Assembly: GCA_030426545.1 (NCBI GenBank)
Contig: JAUHYL010000023.1
Coordinates: forward strand, 1 to 55,085
Source of the DNA: Gammaproteobacteria bacterium
GTDB lineage: Bacteria > Pseudomonadota > Gammaproteobacteria > Pseudomonadales > Halieaceae
Reading direction: 5' to 3'
Length of the DNA: 55,085 bases
How positions within the stretch are numbered: the first letter of the stretch is position 1; every line of letters begins with the position of its first letter. The notes below the pieces were generated by a model, which searched no databases, was not told the origin of the DNA, and saw nothing but the letters and a program-made list of their open reading frames with translations. The translations under genes and the position numbers were made by a program. Positions 15,347 through 23,455 of the stretch are shown here, in pieces.

Positions 15347-17641
15347 TCAGAACTCGAAAATAACCTCTGCGCCCCACATCAGCGGCGGCATGTAGGTGAA
15401 GGCAGTGCCACCAATCAGGTAATTCGCCGTATCCTCGTCAGTGAGGTTTTTGCCCCACAGCGCAAACTGCCAGTCGCCACCGGCCAGTTCCACGCTGGCC
15501 AGGCTGAGGCGTGCATTTACCATGCCAAAGTCATCCACCTTGAATTCGCCATTGTCGGTGTTGGCCAGTGCGAACTGCTCGTCCTGCCAGGAGTAATCAA
15601 CGTGGAATCGCAGCTCACCCATGGACAGCGGCACGTTGTAGTCAGCACCGATTGCCCACGCGTGCTCCGGCGCCCAAAGCAGCTCCGTCGAATCCGTACG
15701 GTCGGATCCATCCGGGAAGATCGCATCATTGATGTCGTAGTCCAGGTAGGCGTAGTTGAAACTGAGCAGCAGATTCTGCGCCACTACAAACTGGGAATCG
15801 ATTTCCAAACCCCAGATATCCGCATCGCCAGAGTTGAAAGCCTCGACAAACTGCGGGTTGTTTACCGGGTCTGGCAGGTAGTCGAGGATAATGTCATCCA
15901 CCTGCATATAGAACACAGCAGAGTTTAGCCGCAGACGACGATCCATCAGTTCAGACTTCACGCCCAATTCGTAGGAGATCAGATCTTCCTTTTCAAAGGC
16001 CTGGTTGAAGTCCAGTGCGTTGCGGCTTGAACCGCCCGACCGGAAGCCCGTAGACACTTTGGCATAGGTGGAGACATCGTTGCTGATGTCGTAGTCCGCG
16101 ATCAGCGTGTAATCCACAACTTCTTCCTCGGAGCCAGAGGCGCCGGGGAAAAATGAGTTAAACGGCCAGCTGTCGAAGGTTCGCGTTGCGTCGCGGTCAT
16201 CTTCTGTGTAGCGCAGACCCAGGGTCAGGTCCAGCCTGTCATCCAGGATGTCCGGCGTCCATGTAGTCTGGCCAAACAAGGCCCAGGACTCTACATCGGT
16301 TTCGACAACATACTCGCCCAGGAAGGTGGGAAAGGTCAGCCCGAGGTCCGTGCAGTCGGGTGCGCCGACAGCAGCACCACCGCAGGGCATACCGTTGGTG
16401 AGATCAATCGCGAAGATGCCCGATTCGTCCACCAGGGAGCGATCAAGATACTGTTTCTCGGCTTGATCACCGCTCTCCTCGAAGTAGTAAAAGCCCGCCA
16501 CGTAGTTCAGGCGCTCGCCCGAACCGATCAGCTGAAACTCCTGCGAGAACTGGTCGTGATCGGTGAGGGTATTGGTCTGAAGCGTACCTGCACCCCCAAA
16601 CGATTGTGAAAAGTTCTGCGAGGCGTTGTCTTCAAGCTCCCTGTATCCGGTGATGGACTTCAGCGTCATAGCGTCATTGAGCTCAAAACTGATGGTCAGG
16701 TTGTGACCCTGTACCTCGGTTTCTGACGCCGGCAGGTAGTAGGCAAATTCGCCGCCGCCGGTGGGGGTGCGCGTTTCTTCCAGGCGACTATTGAAACTGT
16801 TGGTCACAGGATTACCGGCTGGATCGGCGCCTACCGCAGGCCCGCCATACTGGAAGTAACCCGGTGTGTGCGTCTGCTCCGAATAGTCGTAGCTGTAGTC
16901 AACCAGCAATCGCTCCATGCCGTCATAGCGCAGTGCAATGCGATAGCCCTCGGTTTCACGCTCGTAGTAGTCGGTGTAGGGGTAGCCAGGCACCGCATTC
17001 GGGCCTTCATTCTCTACCCAACCGTCGCGATCAGAGAAGGTGGCCGTGGCTTTGGCCTTGAAGCCGCCCATGTCGTCGAGGTTCAGGTGTGAAACGGAGC
17101 GCCAGCTTCCGTAATTGCCGGCACCGAGGATCTGCTTGAAACCCAGCTCCCCGGTAGGCTTGGCATTAATGAAGTTCACTGCACCGGCGGTGGTATTGCG
17201 CCCGTACAGCGTACCCTGCGGGCCACGCAGGATTTCAACCCGCTCAAGGTCGGAGAGGTCAGCAAGCAGACCGGTGGATCGGGCCGCGTAGACGCCGTCA
17301 TAGTAAACGCCGACCGTGTGATCCTTGGTCAGCACAATTGAATCTGCGTTGCCGATACCGCGAATAAACAGTGCAACGTTATTGTTGCTGAACGGGTAGG
17401 CAGGCATCTGCAGGTTTGGCGAGGTGAGGCCAAAATCAACTGCGTTAACAATTCCCATCGCCTCGATGGCTTCCGCATTCAACGCGCTCATCGCGATGGG
17501 CGTATCCTGCAGTGATTCAGTGCGCTTCTGCGCAGTGACAAGAATTTCCTCGAGCTCCTGGGCCACCGTGTTGCCGGCGATAACGCCGGAGGCGAGCATT
17601 ATCGCCAGTGATAGATTTCTGGGTGCGTTGGATGTAGGCAT
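15347..17641 (-). CDS. TonB-dependent outer-membrane receptor
   Basis: The 764-residue receptor has a GGAG ribosome site before its ATG and a signal peptide (LSLAIMLASGVIAGNTVA). The TonB box EEILVTAQKR leads into TESLQDTPIAMSAL, a plug-domain opening common in receptors of marine lipid degraders. RVEILRGPQGTLYGRNTTAGAVNFI lies near residue 135, and the barrel ends in GAEVIFEF. It would import a ligand through the outer membrane. It is transcribed alone and ends at a strong terminator. It starts 274 bases from the divergent receptor at 17915. Its place next to operon C suggests a lipid or steroid-like ligand, which is only inference. Confidence 0.93.
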   Translation of the reverse strand: MPTSNAPRNLSLAIMLASGVIAGNTVAQELEEILVTAQKRTESLQDTPIAMSALNAEAIEAMGIVNAVDFGLTSPNLQMPAYPFSNNNVALFIRGIGNADSIVLTKDHTVGVYYDGVYAARSTGLLADLSDLERVEILRGPQGTLYGRNTTAGAVNFINAKPTGELGFKQILGAGNYGSWRSVSHLNLDDMGGFKAKATATFSDRDGWVENEGPNAVPGYPYTDYYERETEGYRIALRYDGMERLLVDYSYDYSEQTHTPGYFQYGGPAVGADPAGNPVTNSFNSRLEETRTPTGGGEFAYYLPASETEVQGHNLTISFELNDAMTLKSITGYRELEDNASQNFSQSFGGAGTLQTNTLTDHDQFSQEFQLIGSGERLNYVAGFYYFEESGDQAEKQYLDRSLVDESGIFAIDLTNGMPCGGAAVGAPDCTDLGLTFPTFLGEYVVETDVESWALFGQTTWTPDILDDRLDLTLGLRYTEDDRDATRTFDSWPFNSFFPGASGSEEEVVDYTLIADYDISNDVSTYAKVSTGFRSGGSSRNALDFNQAFEKEDLISYELGVKSELMDRRLRLNSAVFYMQVDDIILDYLPDPVNNPQFVEAFNSGDADIWGLEIDSQFVVAQNLLLSFNYAYLDYDINDAIFPDGSDRTDSTELLWAPEHAWAIGADYNVPLSMGELRFHVDYSWQDEQFALANTDNGEFKVDDFGMVNARLSLASVELAGGDWQFALWGKNLTDEDTANYLIGGTAFTYMPPLMWGAEVIFEF

Positions 17642-17914
17642 CTCTTACTCCGTCAGATTTTATCGATTGCTGCGCCGGCATCAGAGTAACCGCGCTGCAG
17701 CGCAGCATCAGCGGGCATCTATTGCCCTGTTAAATATAAGGAAACATGCGGCAAGAATATTGAGAACTATTAACAATCTCCCGCTCAGGTCCTATCCGCT
17801 GCGCCGCGCGGTTCGCCTTGCTGCACCAACCCCGCCCGGGTGCGACAACAGGTCACAGGCCAGGCGCGGAGCTCACCACTATAATTCCGCGCGTTCTCAA
17901 TCAGGGGCCTCAAG
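17642..17914. promoter_or_regulatory. Divergent intergenic region between two TonB receptor genes
   Basis: These 273 bases contain no gene. They must hold the promoters for the receptors on both sides. A 12-bp perfect palindrome, GCGCTGCAGCGC, lies at 17692-17703, about 50 bases upstream of the minus-strand receptor. An AT-rich patch (GTTAAATATAAGG, near 17730-17745) is the best place for promoter elements. No -35/-10 pair stands out clearly enough to assign. The 37-bp element of operons B and C is not present here. Confidence 0.4.
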
Positions 17915-19990
17915 ATGTATCTACGAACACCTGCCTTCTTTGCCACCGCGCTGTTACTTGCCGCTGCAGCCCGGGCTGACCACATGGAAGAACTCGTGGT
18001 TACCGCCAGTCACGACACACGCACCATCGACATTGCCGACGAAGTCATCGCCTCCCCGGATGTTGCGCAATTACTGAGAAAGGCTCCGGGGGCCGACGTC
18101 AACAGCAATGGCCCTATCACGGGCATCGCGCAATACCGTGGAATGTATGGCTCACGTATCGCTACCACACTGGATGGGATGGAACTCGCATCGGCGGGCC
18201 CCAATGCCATGGACCCGCCACTGTCCTACACCGTTGGCGGTCAACTGGAATCTCTGCTGGTTTACCGCGGCATCGCCCCGGTAAGCGTTGCACAGGAGTC
18301 CATCGGGGGCGCCGTGGTGGCGCAGACCTTCCACGGTGAATTCGCCGCGCCCGGCGAGTCAGTCCTCACCGGACGCACCATGGGCGGCCTGCAAAGCGTT
18401 AACAACGCGTTCCACCTCGAGGGCAGCCTGTTCGCGGCGAGCGACAGTCAGCGGCTCAAGCTTGCCGCAATGACCGAGCAGGGCGATGACGCCGACTTTC
18501 CCGGCGGCAAGATCATCCCTTCCGAGTATGAGCGCCAGCGCTACGACCTGGGTTACGGGCTGCGTAGCGGCAACCACAGCCTGCAACTGGATTACGGTTT
18601 CAACGACACCGGCAATGCAGGCACCCCCGCCCTGCCGATGGACATTGAGCTTATTGAGGGCCGCCTATACCGCGCCCAGTACCAGTTCGAGGGAAAAGCG
18701 GGATTACAGATAAACGCCCACCTGTTTGGCAGCGACCTTGACCACACAATGACGAACTTTCACCTGCGCACCGCACCGGCAGCGCCCCGCTGGCGCCGCA
18801 ATACCGCCGCTGCGGAGAATCGCGGCTTCAAACTTGATGTCGTCTCGACAGACGCCGACGGCGCCTGGAACCTGGGCGTGGACGGCTTTCGCGAGGATCA
18901 CGATTCAGACATCGACAACCCCAACAACCCGATGTTCTTCGTCATCAATTTTAATAGCGCAAAGCGCGAAGTGCTGGGGCTGTTTCTGGAGCGCACACAT
19001 AACTTCGGCGATGATTTGCGCGCCGAGGTCGGGCTGCGTTACAACCGCGTGGAGACCGACGCCGGCGAGGTCAACGGCACACCGGCGATGATGATGCCCC
19101 CCGCCATGGCACTGCGCGACGCTTTCAACAACGCAGATCGTCAGCAGAGCGACGACAACGTCGATCTTGTGGCAAAAACCTGGTTCGACCTGTCTGACAG
19201 CAGCAGCCTCTATCTGGGTGCGGCGCACAAGACACGCTCTCCAGCCTACCAGGAGCGCTACCTGTGGTTGCCGCTGGAGGCGACCGGTGGTCTTGCCGAC
19301 GGACGCCTGTACACGGGCAACATCGATCTCGACCCGGAAGTTTCACGTCAACTCGAGCTGGGCCTGGACTACAGCGGTTCCCGCCTGACCGTCTCCCCAC
19401 GCTTGTTCTACAGCAACATCAAGGACTACATCCAGGGCACACCCAGTGAATCGGCGTCAGCGATCATGTTTGTGCGCATGATGAACAACATGAACGGCAC
19501 CGCCAACGCCGATCCGTTGCAATTCAACAACGTCGATGCGGAACTTTACGGCTTTGATATGGATTGGGCATGGCAGCTCAGCGATCACTGGTCGCTGTCG
19601 GGGCTGGTGAACTACGTGCGCGGTGAGCGCGACGACAATAGTGGCGACAACCTCTACCGTATCGCTCCGCCCAGCGCGACCCTGCGACTGCACTACCGCA
19701 GCGCGGCCTGGTCGGCGCAAATAGAAGGCGTCGGGTACACCGAACAGGACAACGTCAGCGCGACCAACTCGGAGCTTGAGAGCGACAGCTACGAGCTGGT
19801 TAACCTGCTGCTCAACTGGCATGCGAACCAGCAACTGCAACTCAGCGTGGGCGTGGATAACGTGTTCGACGAGCGCTACGAGCCCCACCTGGGAGGCTAC
19901 AACCGTGCACAGAATCCCGACGTGGCCCTGCGCGAACGGCTGCCGTCCACTGGGTTGAACGCCTTTGCCCGGGTCAGATACCAATTCTGA
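17915..19990 (+). CDS. TonB-dependent receptor, possible metal or cofactor type
   Basis: A 691-residue receptor with a signal peptide (MYLRTPAFFATALLLAAAARA) and the TonB box MEELVVTAS. Its plug segment YRGMYGSRIATTLDGMELASAGPNAMDPPLSY resembles the shorter receptors for metals or metal complexes, and differs from the longer TAQKR-type receptors elsewhere in this window. It ends in an aromatic residue (ARVRYQF), as outer-membrane barrels do. GGGG lies about 9 bases before the ATG. The next gene, 215 bases downstream on the same strand, carries a TonB-like C-terminal domain, which may link the two. Ligand assignment is a guess from plug similarity. Confidence 0.9.
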   Translation: MYLRTPAFFATALLLAAAARADHMEELVVTASHDTRTIDIADEVIASPDVAQLLRKAPGADVNSNGPITGIAQYRGMYGSRIATTLDGMELASAGPNAMDPPLSYTVGGQLESLLVYRGIAPVSVAQESIGGAVVAQTFHGEFAAPGESVLTGRTMGGLQSVNNAFHLEGSLFAASDSQRLKLAAMTEQGDDADFPGGKIIPSEYERQRYDLGYGLRSGNHSLQLDYGFNDTGNAGTPALPMDIELIEGRLYRAQYQFEGKAGLQINAHLFGSDLDHTMTNFHLRTAPAAPRWRRNTAAAENRGFKLDVVSTDADGAWNLGVDGFREDHDSDIDNPNNPMFFVINFNSAKREVLGLFLERTHNFGDDLRAEVGLRYNRVETDAGEVNGTPAMMMPPAMALRDAFNNADRQQSDDNVDLVAKTWFDLSDSSSLYLGAAHKTRSPAYQERYLWLPLEATGGLADGRLYTGNIDLDPEVSRQLELGLDYSGSRLTVSPRLFYSNIKDYIQGTPSESASAIMFVRMMNNMNGTANADPLQFNNVDAELYGFDMDWAWQLSDHWSLSGLVNYVRGERDDNSGDNLYRIAPPSATLRLHYRSAAWSAQIEGVGYTEQDNVSATNSELESDSYELVNLLLNWHANQQLQLSVGVDNVFDERYEPHLGGYNRAQNPDVALRERLPSTGLNAFARVRYQF

Positions 19991-20205
19991 CCCCGACGCG
20001 AGGCGGCTGCGGACGCAAGGCCCCTCCCGGCAATCCATATCAGGGCACTGAACGGGAGACAGGAGGATAACTTCAGGTCATTTCTGGCCAAACAGCCCGG
20101 CTTTCACCGTTAGCCGTTTTCTCGACTTTTCGCAGGTTTTTTGTTGCCCGGCTACAGCGCCTTTGCAATTCTAAAAGTTCTGAAATCAAGCGACAAAAAC
20201 TGGAA

Positions 20206-21525
20206 ATGGGACGCGTAAACCTCAGCCTGGCAACGACCGCGCTGCTACTCTCAGGGATTCTGACAGCAGCGTCGCCGTGCTACGCCGTGGGTTCTGATTT
20301 GTATCTCGCGGGGCTCGGTCTGCACCAGGAAACCGGTCGCAATATCTACCTGGGCGGCATTTACCTGGAACGGGAAACACAAAAAACCCAGGACCTGACC
20401 ACAACAGCCGGTGAGCGCATCATGGAGTACCGCGTGGTCGCCCGCCGCACCAGCATCCGCAGCCTGCTTGGCGGCATGTTACTGCAAAGCGAGGTCGCAA
20501 CCGGCAATCCACCGGACAAATCCACCGCCGATTTTGTCGACGGCATTCTATCCACCGTCAATACCAGTCTTTACGCCGGGGATTCACTCGAAATTCGCCT
20601 GACAGACAAGAACGAAACGCTGGCCCTGCTGAATGGGCACGAACTGGCGCGTATCAATGATAAATCGGTGGCCGATTACCTGCTGATGGGCTGGGTCGGG
20701 GAAAGCGGGCCATCGACCACCTTTCGCAACAAGATCACCGCCGAGCAGGTGGATCCGTCTCTGTTATCTGCGCTGCAGGCAAGCATCTACACTGAAAAGC
20801 GCAGCGCGGAGATCGCCACATGGCTGGACGACGTGCAGCCTGCGGCGCAAGAAACCCTGTCCGCCAGTATTTCAGCGCCCGACGCGGAAGCTGTAGGCGA
20901 TCAGTTAATGTCAGGTGAAAACCTGGCCGCAACATCGGCAATTGGCGCAGCAGCGGCTGACACTGAGGAACTGACGACATCTGGAGAGATTTCTGACGCG
21001 CCGCGAGAAGGTGGATTCTCTATCTCCGTCGTAGACGCGCCCGCAGACAGCCAGGCGCAACCCGCAGCAGAGGACAATACAGAGCTCCAATTCGTGGTGC
21101 CCAATCGTGGGCCACTGCAGCTGGCTTCGCTGTCGCCGGCCGTCGAATTGCTGCCGCAAAACCCGCTGGAACGCGAGGTACAGGCGTTGGGCATTCAGGA
21201 ATATTCGCAGCGCCTGTCTCAATTTCACTCCGATTTGATCCGCAGGGTGTATGCCGCGATTCGTTATCCCAGCCGCGCCGTGCGGCGCGGATTGGAAGGC
21301 CGCCTGGAGCTCGACATCAGCATGACAGCGAGCGGCCAGTTGCTGGGCGTTACGATTGCCTCGCCCTCAGGACATGCGCTGCTGGACGATGCGGCAATCG
21401 CCGCCGCAGAGAAGGCTTTTGATGGCGGGCCTTCGGCAATTGACCCGGTGGCGGTCGCTGAATTCGGAGACTTTGCAACCGAGCATCTCACCGTGCCGGT
21501 GCCGGTCAATTTCCAACTGCAGTAG
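20206..21525 (+). CDS. Secreted chalcone-isomerase-like / TonB C-terminal domain fusion protein
   Basis: The 439-residue protein begins with a cleavable-looking signal peptide, ending near residue 27 at CYA. Residues about 28-190 resemble the chalcone-isomerase-like family: DLYLAGLGLHQETGRNIYLGGIYLE, later LLNGHELARINDKSVADYLLMGWVGE. Residues about 195-330 form an Ala/Glu-rich linker. Residues about 335-439 look like a TonB C-terminal domain: LIRRVYAAIRYPSRAVRRGLEGRLELDISM, SGHALLDDAAIAAAEKA, then VPVPVNFQL. Ordinary TonB proteins keep an uncleaved N-terminal membrane helix for ExbBD. That helix is absent, so energy transduction is doubtful. A periplasmic role at the receptor encoded upstream is possible. 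The start has only a weak GGAA ribosome site. Confidence 0.8.
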   Translation: MGRVNLSLATTALLLSGILTAASPCYAVGSDLYLAGLGLHQETGRNIYLGGIYLERETQKTQDLTTTAGERIMEYRVVARRTSIRSLLGGMLLQSEVATGNPPDKSTADFVDGILSTVNTSLYAGDSLEIRLTDKNETLALLNGHELARINDKSVADYLLMGWVGESGPSTTFRNKITAEQVDPSLLSALQASIYTEKRSAEIATWLDDVQPAAQETLSASISAPDAEAVGDQLMSGENLAATSAIGAAAADTEELTTSGEISDAPREGGFSISVVDAPADSQAQPAAEDNTELQFVVPNRGPLQLASLSPAVELLPQNPLEREVQALGIQEYSQRLSQFHSDLIRRVYAAIRYPSRAVRRGLEGRLELDISMTASGQLLGVTIASPSGHALLDDAAIAAAEKAFDGGPSAIDPVAVAEFGDFATEHLTVPVPVNFQLQ

Positions 21526-21876
21526 TCTTCTCGTCACCCTTTTCGACTCTTCGCAACACAATCACTGAAATCCGGCTACTGCGCGCAGTTGCTACCGATC
21601 ACGTTACTGTGATCCGGACGGTCTGAAACCACACCAACGCCTGTCTCGCCAGACAGACTCCCAACGGCGCAATCGACCGGCTGTCAGCAGGTTGCTGCAG
21701 CCGGGGACTGTGGACGGACATGAATGCGGGTACAAGTGTGAGCATGCCAGCAACGCAGGCTTCGCCGCACCGTGCACAACAGCAGCGGCCGGATAGCGGT
21801 GCGCTATCCGGCGAAGACGCCTTCAACAGGCTTCAGAGAGGAGAGGCTGCGGCCAGGCCGCAGCCAGGAAACTGGA
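21526..21876. other. Intergenic region between convergent genes, with two hairpins
   Basis: This 351-base gap has no credible coding frame. It contains two strong hairpins. CCGGATAGC and GCTATCCGG (21789-21811) enclose a 5-base loop. GGCTGCGGCC and its mirror around a central A (21845-21865) lie 11 bases past the stop of the minus-strand gene. The second is followed on the minus strand by TCTCCTCTCT and is the likely terminator for that gene. A short inverted pair, GATCAC/GTGATC, occurs near 21598-21615. Nothing else was recognised. Confidence 0.5.
21845..21865 (-). terminator. Palindromic hairpin after the small hypothetical gene
   Basis: A 21-base perfect palindrome around A21855 has arms GGCTGCGGCC and GGCCGCAGCC. 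It lies just past the stop at 21877 on the minus strand and is followed by a pyrimidine-rich TCTCCTCTCT rather than a pure U-tract. A terminator role is likely but not certain. Confidence 0.5.
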
Positions 21877-22227
21877 TCAGTCGTCCGCGGGACGACGCTG
21901 GCTGCTTTCGCGGCTCCTGACCATGCGAATAGTGCGCTGACAGGTCTGTAGCCACTCTACCCGTGCTTCGGTCTGCAAGGCCCGTACATAGCCCTGCTCG
22001 GTGAGGCAGGCGATACTGGTTTTGTTCGGCGTCCAATCGCCCTCTTTTGGGCGCGGCTTGCGCGTGCTGTAGTACCAGATGCCGCGGCGATCCTGCATCA
22101 CATACTTGGCTTCGGCAGGCAGAAAAACTTTTTTACCCTCGATAACGGCAAAAACTTCAGGCCCCTGTTCGGGTGCCGCATCGACGACTGCGGTGGGAGT
22201 GATTGTCAGCATGGTCTTATACCCCAT
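21877..22227 (-). CDS. Small hypothetical protein (116 aa)
   Basis: The start was set at the ATG at 22227 (MGYKTMLTITPTAVVDAAPE), preceded by AAGGGAT a few bases upstream; MLTITP at 22212 is an alternative. The protein is soluble with no signal peptide or membrane segment. It shows VFAVIEGKKVFLPAEAKYVMQDRRGIWYYS in the middle and a charged C-terminal tail (MVRSRESSQRRPADD). Three Cys or Trp-rich spots (WYYSTR, IACLTEQGY, WLQTCQRT) are visible, but I know no family that fits. It stands alone between convergent hairpins and an AT-rich region. It is a plausible real gene because of its ribosome site and codon use. Confidence 0.6.
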   Translation of the reverse strand: MGYKTMLTITPTAVVDAAPEQGPEVFAVIEGKKVFLPAEAKYVMQDRRGIWYYSTRKPRPKEGDWTPNKTSIACLTEQGYVRALQTEARVEWLQTCQRTIRMVRSRESSQRRPADD

Positions 22228-22578
22228 TGATCCCTTGTTTACTGTTCTTGTTTGTTGTCTCCGGAATCCGTTATTGCTTTGAGGATTAGGAACGGCCCAG
22301 GGACTACACCGCTCTCTTTTTGGCGGCGTGAGATCAGTTATAAGGGGGTACAGGGTCGGCAACAACGCTACTGGTGCCATATTTTTATCTTATTGTATAT
22401 TTATTATTTTTTAGTGCCGTTTTTTTATATATAAAGGCAAATATTCAAGTTTTATGGCCATTAAATGCCTTTTTTTATCGATAAATAGGCTCCACGGGTG
22501 TTGCATTTCTCCCGTGGGTTGGACTCGTTTAACGGATTAACACCCCGAAACCGCCGCACACGGGGTCTCGGAAAGGGG
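22228..22578. other. AT-rich intergenic region upstream of the small hypothetical gene
   Basis: There is no gene in these 351 bases. Positions 22380-22489 are strikingly AT-rich for this GC-rich sequence, with runs of T and A and the segment TTTATATATAAAGG. Within it the 7-bp arms AAAGGCA (22433-22439) and TGCCTTT (22466-22472) enclose 26 bases and are followed by more T. The region must contain the promoter of the minus-strand gene at 22227 and the end of the chemosensory operon stopping at 22579. I could not pick a convincing -35/-10 pair. Confidence 0.5.
22492..22517 (-). terminator. Possible terminator of the Pil-Chp operon
   Basis: The perfect 7-bp arms CCACGGG and CCCGTGG enclose a 12-base loop. 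The hairpin lies 62 bases past the stop of the last operon gene (22579) on the minus strand and is followed by AGCCTATTTATCG. The tail is only moderately T-rich, so the call is tentative. An additional ACCCCG/CGGGGT pair lies between the stop and this hairpin. Confidence 0.45.
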
Positions 22579-22980
22579 TCAGCGGGGCACCAATTTGATA
22601 TGCGAGCGATCGCCGGGAGGCGGCGGACTCTGCGGATGCAGCGGCTTGAGAGGCTCCAGCTCCGTGGTCACAGGCGGCAGGTCGCGCGCGTCTTCCACGG
22701 AACTCATCAACATATACAGAGCCAGTGTGGCACGCCCCTCCTCACTCGAGATGGCCTCCGCAAAAGCGGCTAGACCACCCTCAGTGATCACGCCCAACAC
22801 GACCGCGTTGGTCAGGTAGTCGCGGATGATCTGGCGATTGACCTGGTCGCGGAAATACCGCTGGTATCCGCCATCGCCGAGCACACTGCGCAGGGCCTCT
22901 TCGTCCCGCTCAGTGTCAACTTCCAGCGCTTCAGCGCCGAAGGCACGATCGATCCATTGGACTATTTCATCTAAATGCAC
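22579..22980 (-). CDS. Hypothetical protein at the end of the Pil-Chp operon
   Basis: This 133-residue acidic protein has GGAGGAAG before its ATG. It is mostly helical in appearance: HLDEIVQWIDRAFGAEALEVDTERDEEALRSVL, then YQRYFRDQVNRQIIRDYLTNAVVLGVITEGG. It ends in a proline-rich tail (PLHPQSPPPPGDRS). No signal peptide, membrane segment or known motif is seen. It starts 20 bases after the ChpC-like gene and is the last gene of the chemosensory operon, so a role with type IV pilus signalling is likely from context only. I do not recognise the family. Confidence 0.72.
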   Translation of the reverse strand: MHLDEIVQWIDRAFGAEALEVDTERDEEALRSVLGDGGYQRYFRDQVNRQIIRDYLTNAVVLGVITEGGLAAFAEAISSEEGRATLALYMLMSSVEDARDLPPVTTELEPLKPLHPQSPPPPGDRSHIKLVPR

Positions 22981-23000
22981 GCTCTTCCTCCGCCAATGCC

Positions 23001-23444
23001 TCAGGCCGCAGCCATTTTGGCGGCTCTCTTTTGTAATCCATCCAGATCCGGCACCTGGTAGAGAACATCGTTATATTTGAATGCTGCGGAGGCATGCTCG
23101 CAGGCCTCCTCGGAGGCATCGACCAGTTCCGCCGACGCCAGTGTGACGACATCAAGGCCGGCCCCGCGGATCGCAACGCCCCAGTATTCGCAGGCTTCGC
23201 CTTCCAACCCGAGAAAGATGGCGACAAGACCGGTACCAATACGCTGCTCGCACCAGGGCGCATCGCTTTCGGCGCCAAAATCCACCACCGGCACTTCTCG
23301 ACCTCGCCATTCCAGCAAGCTGGGCGGCGTCTCTTCGATCGAGTTCACAACATGTATCTCAGCCAGGCAGTTCTGTGGCACCGCCCACTTCTCGTTATCA
23401 GAACAGGGAATCAGCACACAGGATGTTATTGCATCGTCCGACAT
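23001..23444 (-). CDS. chpC: CheW-like adaptor, ChpC type
   Basis: The 147-residue protein has the CheW-like pattern: CVLIPCSDNEKWAVPQNCLAEIHVV at the start, then an LEWRGREVPVVDF segment matching the CheW WRGxxxPVxDL signature, then VAIFLGLEGEACEYWGVAIRG. CheW proteins dock receptors to a CheA kinase. The ribosome site GAGGAGG is strong. It begins 11 bases after the kinase gene at 23456-28099. In Pseudomonas the corresponding position is held by ChpC, an accessory CheW homologue of the Pil-Chp system, and the name is assigned from gene order. It is more divergent than PilI at the head of the operon. Confidence 0.82.
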   Translation of the reverse strand: MSDDAITSCVLIPCSDNEKWAVPQNCLAEIHVVNSIEETPPSLLEWRGREVPVVDFGAESDAPWCEQRIGTGLVAIFLGLEGEACEYWGVAIRGAGLDVVTLASAELVDASEEACEHASAAFKYNDVLYQVPDLDGLQKRAAKMAAA

Positions 23445-23455
23445 TAACCGCCTCC

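Noticed and set aside
21598-21615. CRP-like site from the GATCAC/GTGATC pair
   Set aside because: Spacing and core bases do not fit TGTGA-N6-TCACA, and no promoter is located there.
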